Shown in pieces: positions 1-4,980 of a stretch of DNA of 6,862 nt. Under the pieces are notes generated by a model. That model was given only the letters and a program-made list of their open reading frames with translations, was not told the origin of the DNA and ran no database searches. The first letter of the stretch is position 1. Each line of letters begins with the position of its first letter. A program made the translations under genes and the position numbers. The DNA is from Lachnospiraceae bacterium (GTDB lineage: Bacteria; Bacillota; Clostridia; Lachnospirales; Lachnospiraceae): NCBI GenBank assembly GCA_014804225.1, contig JAAVAF010000075.1:1-6862 (forward strand), in the 5' to 3' direction.

Positions 1-233
1 TACAGGCGGTCAATGCACAGGACAGACCGATTGTATATCTGTTGTGGGGCAGGCCTGCGCAGAGTAAAATTCCAATGTTGACCAATCCAAAGCATTTGAT
101 CTTAAAGGCGCCACACCCAAGTCCGTTGTCGGCATACCGTGGATTTTTCGGGTGCAAACATTTTAGTCAAACTAATGCATTTTTTGAAGAAAACGGTGTG
201 GAGCCGATTGACTGGCAGATTGAAAATATATAG
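1..233 (+). CDS. ung: Uracil-DNA glycosylase, C-terminal part (5' end outside window)
   Basis: This is the last 76 codons of a family-1 uracil-DNA glycosylase, read in the frame that begins at base 3 and ending at TAG 231-233. The enzyme removes uracil from DNA to start base excision repair in the cytoplasm. The visible part holds the family's C-terminal signatures: a strand reading IVYLLWGRPAQ, then HLILKAPHPSPLSAYRG, which contains the HPSPLS active-site loop with its catalytic His, then GFFGCKHFSQTN, and finally the typical ending PIDWQIEN. The N-terminal water-activating motif (GQDPYH) lies outside the window. The frame is intact with no sign of decay. The gene ends 26 bases before xpt on the same strand, so the two are probably co-transcribed. 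Identification is very secure; only completeness cannot be judged. Confidence 0.96.
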   Translation, partial: QAVNAQDRPIVYLLWGRPAQSKIPMLTNPKHLILKAPHPSPLSAYRGFFGCKHFSQTNAFFEENGVEPIDWQIENI

Positions 234-259
234 GAAAACGATTATTTTGGAGAATATCG

Positions 260-847
260 ATGAAATTGTTAGAAGAGCGAATTTTAAAAGATGGTGTGGT
301 AAGACCCGAGAATGTGCTCAAAGTGGACAGTTTTTTGAATCATCAGATGGATGTAAAACTGTTTGTGGAAATGGCAAAAGAATGGAAGCGATTGTTTGCA
401 GCCAAACCGATTAACAAAATTTTAACAATCGAGGCAAGCGGAATCGGAATTGCAGCAATTGCAGCGAGTGTGTTTCAAGTGCCTGTGGTTTTTGCAAAGA
501 AGGCGAAAAGCATTAATTTGGATCAGGACAATTACTGCACCAAAATACAGTCTTATACGCATAGGAATATGTATGATGTGATTGTCTCCAAAAAGTTTTT
601 GACAAAAGAGGATCATGTGCTAATCCTTGACGATTTTCTTGCAAACGGCTGCGCGCTGATGGGGCTTTTAGAGCTCGTTGAGATGTCAGGCGCTGTGGTG
701 GAAGGAATTGGAATTGCAATTGAGAAAGGGTTTCAAAAAGGCGGCAGTGAGATCAGGGCAGCGGGGATACAGCTTGAGTCTCTTGCAATTATAGAATCCA
801 TGAATGAGGATACCGGAGAGATTGTATTTCGAGCAAAAAATGAATAA
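260..847 (+). CDS. xpt: Xanthine phosphoribosyltransferase
   Basis: A complete 195-aa protein that matches Bacillus-type Xpt along its whole length (about 194 aa in B. subtilis). The enzyme transfers phosphoribose from PRPP to xanthine to make XMP, in cytoplasmic purine salvage. Visible family features are the N-terminal GVV..VLKVDSFLNHQMD block (residues about 12-31), the ILTIEASGI strand (54-62), VPVVFAKKAKS (74-84), and the PRPP-binding loop VLILDDFLANGCA (120-132) with the acidic Asp-Asp pair at 124-125. IGIAIEKGFQ (150-159) is also typical. The start is ATG 260, preceded by GGAG at 249-252 with a 7-base gap. It follows ung by only 26 bases, so it is likely in the same operon, and there is no room for the purine riboswitch that often precedes xpt in Bacillus. 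I see no strong terminator after it. Confidence 0.96.
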   Translation: MKLLEERILKDGVVRPENVLKVDSFLNHQMDVKLFVEMAKEWKRLFAAKPINKILTIEASGIGIAAIAASVFQVPVVFAKKAKSINLDQDNYCTKIQSYTHRNMYDVIVSKKFLTKEDHVLILDDFLANGCALMGLLELVEMSGAVVEGIGIAIEKGFQKGGSEIRAAGIQLESLAIIESMNEDTGEIVFRAKNE

Positions 848-891
848 ATTGCTTTTTACGTCGTTTTATCGCGAATTCATGCAATTGGTAT

Positions 892-917
892 TAAGAATTA
901 TAGCTTGTATCCGAAAT
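892..917 (+). promoter_or_regulatory. Candidate flagellar sigma-D/sigma-28 promoter
   Basis: TAAG at 892-895 is separated by 15 bases from CCGAAAT at 911-917. The Bacillus sigma-D consensus is TAAA, 14-16 bases, then (G)CCGATAT, so this site matches 3 of 4 and 6 of 7 positions at allowed spacing. It lies about 90 bases upstream of the start of a FliD-like gene, which independently suggests flagellar control. It is the best such match I found in the 848-1006 spacer. The rest of that spacer holds only a short imperfect inverted repeat (TGAGA 926-930 / TCTCA 943-947). The site was picked by eye in AT-rich DNA, so it remains a candidate. Confidence 0.45.
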
Positions 918-992
918 AAATAATGTGAGAGGAATTTCGAAATCTCATACCGAAAATTGTGTGTTGACTATGAATGGGGATAAAAGAGAAAC

Positions 993-998
993 AGGAGG
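993..998 (+). promoter_or_regulatory. Strong ribosome binding site fixing the start at 1007
   Basis: A perfect AGGAGG sits 8 bases before ATG 1007. An in-frame ATG further upstream at 974 has no such site, and its first 11 codons would be translated from the Shine-Dalgarno region itself. The start at 1007 is therefore preferred. Confidence 0.85.
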
Positions 999-1006
999 AA
1001 GGAAGT

Positions 1007-1684
1007 ATGTCGATGAGAATAACAACCCATATGTTAAACGAAGCATCAAAAAAGGCGGGACTGCCGGTTAACAGTTCATCGCTATTAGATTATCTTAATA
1101 ACGATAAGGGCAACAATTCGCTGTTGAATAGTTTGCAGAATAATTCGTCGATAAAGACGGAGATACAGAATAAAAAACTGTATCAAAAGCTTAAAGATGC
1201 GGCAGAGACGCTTGAGGATGCGGCAAAGAAGCTTGGAAGCGACAAGAGTGACAATATTTTTGCAAAGGCAAAAGAGAGCGGTGACAATTCGGAGGTTGTA
1301 AAGAATATCAAAAATTTGATCGAGCAGTATAATGTAGCGAAAAAGCAGCTCGAGAGCGATAGTGATTCTCCGATTAATGCTTACTATGCCCAGACGTTGA
1401 GGCAGCTTGCATCGAAAAACAGTGAGGCATTAAGTGCAGTTGGTATCACAGTCGGAAAAGACGGCAGTATGACGATTGATGAGAGTAAACTGAATGCGGC
1501 AAAGTTGGAGGATCTCGAGGGATTATTTGGTTCAAAGAGTGAATTTATACAGAAGTTAGAATATCTGGCATCACATATATCAGACAATGTGTCTGCTGAA
1601 CTCAAAAGTTTGGGAAATCAGTATGGACAGGACGCAAATTCGTTTTCGTCTTATCTTAGCAATAAGTACGATTGGCGGAGTTGA
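1007..1684 (+). CDS. Short FliD-like (flagellar cap C-terminal-like) protein, 225 aa
   Basis: Not a protein with an established name that I can assign. It begins MSMRITTHML, reminiscent of the N-terminus of FlgL-type hook-filament junction proteins. A Ser/Asn-rich stretch (residues about 23-50) and a Lys/Glu-rich helical part (about 55-118) follow. Residues about 97-200 follow the order seen in the FliD C-terminal domain: a helix with NLIEQYNVAKKQL, then LRQLASKNSEALSAVGIT, the turn GKDGSMTIDESKL (150-162), then LEGLFG (170-175) and a final helix. In FliD, the pattern GI-x-DG-x-L/M-x-IDE-x-KL precedes the last helix, which packs in the filament cap. Full FliD is 400 aa or more; this protein has no N-terminal FliD domain or outer D2-D3 domains. 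There is no signal peptide or membrane segment, as for flagellar type III substrates. It is a single gene behind a candidate sigma-D promoter. A role in filament assembly or as a secreted flagellar accessory protein is inference. Confidence 0.72.
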   Translation: MSMRITTHMLNEASKKAGLPVNSSSLLDYLNNDKGNNSLLNSLQNNSSIKTEIQNKKLYQKLKDAAETLEDAAKKLGSDKSDNIFAKAKESGDNSEVVKNIKNLIEQYNVAKKQLESDSDSPINAYYAQTLRQLASKNSEALSAVGITVGKDGSMTIDESKLNAAKLEDLEGLFGSKSEFIQKLEYLASHISDNVSAELKSLGNQYGQDANSFSSYLSNKYDWRS

Positions 1685-1727
1685 TTTGGGTTTACACAGT
1701 TTACGCATTTCTTTATGAATTGAAACA

Positions 1728-1764
1728 AAAAATGACAGTAGTGTCATAAACTACTGTCATTTTT
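1728..1764. terminator. Bidirectional intrinsic terminator between convergent genes
   Basis: A perfect 15-bp inverted repeat: AAAAATGACAGTAGT at 1728-1742 and ACTACTGTCATTTTT at 1750-1764, with a 7-base loop. The outer A-T pairs supply a T run on either strand. It lies 44 bases after the FliD-like stop and 14 bases after the kduD stop on the opposite strand, so it probably ends both transcripts. Confidence 0.9.
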
Positions 1765-1778
1765 GATACTATAAAAAA

Positions 1779-2546
1779 CTAACGTGCTAACCAACCACCG
1801 TCAACTGCGATTGTAAAGCCGTGAACATAGGAAGAAGCCTCCGATGCAAGGAAGATTGCAGCACCCGCGATATCTTCGGGAGTTCCCCAGCGTCCTGCGG
1901 GAATACGACCAAGAATTTCTTCGCTCCGGTGTTCGTCGTTTCTTAAATTTTCAGTATTATTGGTTTCCATATAGCCCGGTGCGATGCCGTTTACGTTGAT
2001 GTTGTATTTTGACCATTCATTTGCAAGCTCTCTTGTCAAGCCGATGATTGCACTCTTGCTTGCCGTGTATGCCGGAACGCGGATACCGCCCTGATAGCTT
2101 AGCATGGATGCAATATTAATGATTTTTCCGCCTTTGTTATCCTTTACCCAGCCTTTGGCAAATGCTTGAGAGAGGAAGAATACCATTTTTTCATTGACAT
2201 TGATAACAGCGTCCCAATCCTCGATCGACACGTCGACAGCATCACATCGTTTGATGATACCGGCATTGTTTACCAGAATATCCACACGTCCGAATGCCTT
2301 TTGGGACTGTTCTACAATCGTGGGAACGACAGAAATATCGGATAAGTCAGCAATAATTTCTTTGAAGCTGCCTCCAAAATCAGCAATTTTAGCGGCAGTA
2401 TCTTCACAGCTTCTTCTTGCAACGCCGATTACATTTGCGCCTGCTTTGGCATATGCAATACAGATTCCCTGTCCTAAGCCCGTATTTGCACCGGTTACAA
2501 GTGCAGTTTTTCCCTCCAGAGAGAACATATTCAAATTTGGTGTCAT
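1779..2546 (-). CDS. kduD: 2-Dehydro-3-deoxy-D-gluconate 5-dehydrogenase (KduD), SDR family
   Basis: A classical short-chain dehydrogenase of 255 aa that matches E. coli KduD (253 aa) nearly end to end. KduD interconverts 2,5-diketo-3-deoxygluconate and 2-keto-3-deoxygluconate with NAD(H), in the cytoplasmic breakdown of unsaturated uronates from pectin or glycosaminoglycans. Visible parts are the cofactor motif TGANTGLG (residues 18-25), NNAG (93-96), catalytic Asn118, Ser147 in NIASMLSYQGGIRVP, and Tyr160/Lys164 in YTASK. The KduD-specific segments NINVNGIAPGYMETNNT, RIPAGRWGTPED and the C-terminus TIAVDGGWLAR are also present. Start choice: ATG at 2546 has AAGGA about 10 bases upstream. 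An in-frame ATG at 2555 (258 aa) overlaps that site too closely. No kduI, kdgK or kdgA lies next to it here. A related gluconate 5-dehydrogenase is the alternative, but the C-terminal match favours KduD. Confidence 0.93.
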   Translation of the reverse strand: MTPNLNMFSLEGKTALVTGANTGLGQGICIAYAKAGANVIGVARRSCEDTAAKIADFGGSFKEIIADLSDISVVPTIVEQSQKAFGRVDILVNNAGIIKRCDAVDVSIEDWDAVINVNEKMVFFLSQAFAKGWVKDNKGGKIINIASMLSYQGGIRVPAYTASKSAIIGLTRELANEWSKYNINVNGIAPGYMETNNTENLRNDEHRSEEILGRIPAGRWGTPEDIAGAAIFLASEASSYVHGFTIAVDGGWLAR

Positions 2547-2600
2547 ATTTATCATTTCCTTTCGTGCTTATTTGTAAATTTTTTTAGTATAACTACTATT

Positions 2601-2629
2601 ATTATAACGGTAAAAATTGGATAAAACAA
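2601..2629 (-). promoter_or_regulatory. Candidate sigma-A promoter of kduD
   Basis: Read on the minus strand: TTGTTT (-35, bases 2629-2624), a 17-base spacer, then a perfect TATAAT (-10, bases 2606-2601). It points at kduD, with the start codon about 55 bases beyond the -10. The -35 box matches only 3 of 6 consensus bases, which suits an activator-dependent promoter. Confidence 0.65.
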
Positions 2630-2636
2630 GCAGATT

Positions 2637-2706
2637 TGTGATTATATGTGATGAAGTGCATATTAACGGGCAAAAAAGTGTGATGATACGTGTGATTGTG
2701 CATAAT
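2637..2706. repeat. Imperfect direct repeat, 42-bp period, in the kduD-serpin divergent spacer
   Basis: Bases 2637-2664 and 2679-2706 match at 20 of 28 positions. Both copies start with TGTGAT and contain GTGCATA (2656-2662 and 2698-2704), exactly 42 bases apart, or about four helical turns. A second TGTGAT occurs in each copy (2647-2652 and 2691-2696). The block begins 8 bases upstream of the kduD -35 box, where an activator could bind, and lies upstream of any serpin promoter. A role as operator is inference; I cannot name the regulator. Confidence 0.5.
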
Positions 2707-2725
2707 TCGTGTATGTGAAAATCGA

Positions 2726-2754
2726 TTGCGTCATGTTGCTAAATATGATAAACT
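2726..2754 (+). promoter_or_regulatory. Weak candidate promoter of the serpin gene
   Basis: TTGCGT at 2726-2731, a 17-base spacer and TAAACT at 2749-2754 give partial matches to both sigma-A boxes at ideal spacing, about 60 bases before the start codon. TATGAT at 2744-2749 is an alternative -10 but has no good -35 partner. Confidence 0.3.
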
Positions 2755-2816
2755 CTATTGTAACATGGAATGCTGTTTGAATGACAGAGCGGTATTCGTA
2801 CGAATGGAGTGGAATG

Positions 2817-4154
2817 ATGATGAGAAAACAATATTTGGCGGCAGTTGTCTTGGCAGCGTGTATTTTGGGCGGCTGTGCGAAAAGTGCCGCAATGGATGTG
2901 GAAGTGATATCGGGAGAAGATACCATATCGGAAGAAACTGTAATAGTAGAGCGGGAACAGGAGGTAACGACAATGGAACAGACGCAGTTAAGCGGGGAAA
3001 ATAAAGTGGATTCCAATTGTTCTTATGAGGCTTTCAATAATTTTAGTTATCGCTTTTTTCAAGAAAACATGGAGGAGGAAAACCCCGTACTTTCTCCTGT
3101 GTCGGCGTATGTTGCGCTGTCAATGGTGGGACTTGGGGCGCAAGATAGTACAAAAGAGGAATTTGCGGCTGTTTTAGGAGATGATACAGATATCACGGCG
3201 ATATGTGACAGCTTAATGACGGCACTTCCGACAACATCGGAGAATACAACAGTTACGCTTGCTAATTCGGCATGGATCAACGATAACTTTACCGTATATG
3301 ACAGTTGGCTCGCGGATATGGACGCGGTTATGCATTCTGAAGTGTTCCACACCAATCTGGCAAATCCGGCGATTGTGGAAAATGTCAATGAATGGGTGAA
3401 GCGCAATACAAACGGATTGATTGAAACGATGACAGACAGACCGTTTGATGCGAATACGAGTCTTGTTCTGTTTAATACAATCTATTTTAAGGCAAAGTGG
3501 GAGAACAGCTTCGATTCGGAAGCGGTATATGAAGATGCGTTTTATTCGGAAACCGGAAATGAGCTTCGTACGCAGATTATGCACAAAGAAAGCATGATGC
3601 AATACATCGCCAATGATTTTGCAGAAGGGGTTATTCTGCCGTATAGAACTGCGCAGGATGCAGACGGAAATTTTGCTTTTGTGGCATTGAAGCCGATTGA
3701 TGAGGACGGAACAATACGTGATGTGTGCGAACAATTGACTGACACAGTCATTGATGATATGATTGTAAATCAACAGACGATGCAAGTTAATTTGAAGCTT
3801 CCGAAGTATGAGATTAGCTTTGATAGAGAATTAAATCAAAGTTTGGTGAATATGGGACTGCAAAGTGCATTTGATGCTGCAAGTGCAAATTTTAAAGGAA
3901 TTGGTGAAAGCAGTTTGGGGCAATCACAAAACAATTTGTATATTGATTTGGTGCGTCAAAAAGCAAAGGTTATTGTGGACGAGGAGGGAACGGAAGCCGC
4001 CGCTGCCACGGGAATTATGATGCGGTTTGCTGCTGCAAGACCACAGGAGGCGAAGGATGTTTGGTTTGACAGACCATTTGTCTATATTATAATGGATATG
4101 GACAAAGAAATACCGCTGTTTATTGGTATTTTTGATAATCCAGCGGTATTATAA
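2817..4154 (+). CDS. Serpin-family serine protease inhibitor, predicted surface lipoprotein
   Basis: A complete serpin of 445 aa. Serpins trap target serine proteases when their reactive loop is cut and inserts into the central sheet. Residues 1-20 are a lipoprotein signal peptide: basic start, hydrophobic core, lipobox LGGC with Cys20. An acidic linker (about 21-66) leads to the serpin core, about 375 residues. Core signatures are LSPVSAYVALSMVGLGA, NEWVKRNTNGLIE, LVLFNTIYFKAKW and the C-terminal signature FDRPFVYII (416-424). The hinge EEGTEAAAAT (389-398), with small residues at P12-P9, is the inhibitory type. Counting from Gly391 as P15 places P1-P1' at Ala405-Ala406, which suggests elastase-like targets (inference). 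Start: GGAG at 2806-2809 favours ATG 2817 (7-base gap). ATGs at 2814 and 2820 are close alternatives, and ATG 2781 would spoil the signal peptide. The protein is probably anchored outside the cell and protects against host or microbial proteases. Confidence 0.94.
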   Translation: MMRKQYLAAVVLAACILGGCAKSAAMDVEVISGEDTISEETVIVEREQEVTTMEQTQLSGENKVDSNCSYEAFNNFSYRFFQENMEEENPVLSPVSAYVALSMVGLGAQDSTKEEFAAVLGDDTDITAICDSLMTALPTTSENTTVTLANSAWINDNFTVYDSWLADMDAVMHSEVFHTNLANPAIVENVNEWVKRNTNGLIETMTDRPFDANTSLVLFNTIYFKAKWENSFDSEAVYEDAFYSETGNELRTQIMHKESMMQYIANDFAEGVILPYRTAQDADGNFAFVALKPIDEDGTIRDVCEQLTDTVIDDMIVNQQTMQVNLKLPKYEISFDRELNQSLVNMGLQSAFDAASANFKGIGESSLGQSQNNLYIDLVRQKAKVIVDEEGTEAAAATGIMMRFAAARPQEAKDVWFDRPFVYIIMDMDKEIPLFIGIFDNPAVL

Positions 4155-4181
4155 TATTTTTTACAACAATGTAGCAATTGT

Positions 4182-4754
4182 TTAATCCACAGCCTCAAAA
4201 GTTTCTGTTGAGGCTGTATTATTTTCTTCTTTATCGTCGGAAATCAGCTTATGAAGAATATTGCCATCATTTGCTTCCTCATAGATGGTGACATTTTCAT
4301 CCTCAGGTATTTCGCCGCCTGTAAGCATATATCCGATGTAGCGGACACGTTTCATCGCACGTTTGTAGTAGTCATATGCAGTGTCTGCGTCTTGTTCAGA
4401 AAATGGTTCGTTTTCAAAAAAAGCATGATAGTAGGATACTGCAAGTGACATATTTTCACTTGCCTCCTGTGCTAAATTTTCAATATCCTGATATTGTGTT
4501 GGGGCGTCAATTTCTGAAAATGCCTGAAATGCATCGTCCATATCGTCAAGGATTTGAAGCAGACTGTCTATAGATGCTTTATCGGCTGGGTCAAGATTGT
4601 TGATTTTTTCATCCGTTTCTTTGATGTACTCCGTAAAATCAGAAATCTCTTCAGAAAAATCAGCGAGTGCTTTCTCCTCATCAGTTGTTTTTCCACATCC
4701 GAAAAGACAGACAGAAAGTGAAATTATCAAAATAATTAATCTATTTTTCGTCAT
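4182..4754 (-). CDS. Small acidic lipoprotein of unknown function
   Basis: I do not recognise a characterised family. The 190-aa product starts MTKNRLIILI, has a hydrophobic core and a lipobox LFGC with Cys20, so it should be exported and lipid-anchored on the outer face of the membrane. The mature part is strongly acidic and almost certainly mostly helical. Amphipathic stretches at about residues 24-50 and 55-80 are followed by a Tyr- and Ala-rich region (about 95-145, including AVSYYHAFFENEPF and YDYYKRAMKRVRYIGYML), then a low-complexity acidic tail rich in Asn, Thr and Glu. Start: a GGGGGAG site lies about 10 bases before ATG 4754. The longer reading from 4802 places extra residues before the signal peptide and is unlikely. 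It is a single gene, convergent with the serpin gene and divergent from ilvB. A functional link to the serpin is not shown; both are only predicted to be surface lipoproteins. Confidence 0.85.
   Translation of the reverse strand: MTKNRLIILIISLSVCLFGCGKTTDEEKALADFSEEISDFTEYIKETDEKINNLDPADKASIDSLLQILDDMDDAFQAFSEIDAPTQYQDIENLAQEASENMSLAVSYYHAFFENEPFSEQDADTAYDYYKRAMKRVRYIGYMLTGGEIPEDENVTIYEEANDGNILHKLISDDKEENNTASTETFEAVD
4189..4217 (+). terminator. Candidate serpin terminator inside the 3' end of the opposite gene
   Basis: ACAGCCTCAA (4189-4198) and TTGAGGCTGT (4208-4217) form a perfect 10-bp stem with a 9-base loop. An interrupted T-rich tract (ATTATTTTCTTCTTT) follows on +. It lies 35 bases after the serpin stop and within the last codons of the convergent lipoprotein gene. 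The T tract is imperfect, so efficiency is uncertain. In the minus direction no T run follows. Confidence 0.5.
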
Positions 4755-4792
4755 TGTTTGATTACTCCCCCAAATAGTTTTGAAACAACTAT

Positions 4793-4821
4793 ACTTTATC
4801 ATAAGATACGCGGAAATGCAA
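4793..4821 (-). promoter_or_regulatory. Weak candidate promoter of the acidic lipoprotein gene
   Basis: On the minus strand, TTGCAT (4821-4816), 17 bases, then TAAAGT (4798-4793). Both are partial consensus matches at ideal spacing, about 40 bases before the start codon. Overlapping alternatives exist (TATGAT and TATAGT as -10), so the exact boxes are uncertain. Confidence 0.3.
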
Positions 4822-4844
4822 TCGGGAAAAGTGTTGATAATATA

Positions 4845-4873
4845 TTGATTTTGTTTGTGCGGTATGACATAAT
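4845..4873 (+). promoter_or_regulatory. Candidate sigma-A promoter of ilvB
   Basis: TTGATT (4845-4850), a 17-base spacer, then CATAAT (4868-4873), preceded by TG one base before the -10 (extended -10). Consensus matches are 4 of 6 and 5 of 6. The predicted leader of about 100 bases is too short for a T-box riboswitch, and I see no terminator hairpin in it. Confidence 0.6.
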
Positions 4874-4980
4874 AGATGGAAAGTGTTTTAAAAGTTCAAA
4901 TGAAGTTGTACAAGGAGATTAGTACGATAGAAAGAATTATTTGAATTAAAATAGGATTTGAAAGGATAAGGGTGAACATT

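Noticed and set aside
139..414. Forward 91-codon frame across the ung-xpt junction
   Set aside because: It overlaps the clear ung and xpt frames, has no ribosome binding site, and its product resembles nothing.
832..857. AGCAA / TTGCT stem followed by TTTT at the end of xpt, as a possible terminator
   Set aside because: Only 5 A/T-rich pairs with a 12-base loop; too weak to call, although some transcript ending there cannot be excluded.
926..947. Short inverted repeat TGAGA...TCTCA around a TTTCGAAA palindrome in the leader of the FliD-like gene
   Set aside because: Short and imperfect with no conserved RNA features; plausible by chance in AT-rich DNA.
950..956. Second CCGAAAA box as another sigma-D -10
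   Set aside because: No TAAA-like -35 box lies at 14-16 bases upstream.
2194..2577. 127-codon forward frame antisense to kduD
   Set aside because: It lies fully opposite a strongly conserved gene and its product is low in recognisable structure; explained as a shadow of kduD codon use.
3213..3785. 190-codon reverse frame antisense to the serpin gene
   Set aside because: It is long, but Cys/His/Arg/Ile-rich as expected of a complement reading; no start signals, and the serpin frame accounts for the sequence.
4165..4184. AACAAT / ATTGTT hairpin after the serpin stop
   Set aside because: Only 6 A/T-rich pairs and no T run after it on either strand; the 4189-4217 stem is a better terminator candidate.
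4880..4980. T-box riboswitch upstream of ilvB
   Set aside because: The leader from the predicted promoter is about 100 bases, too short, and lacks a recognisable T-box sequence and terminator.
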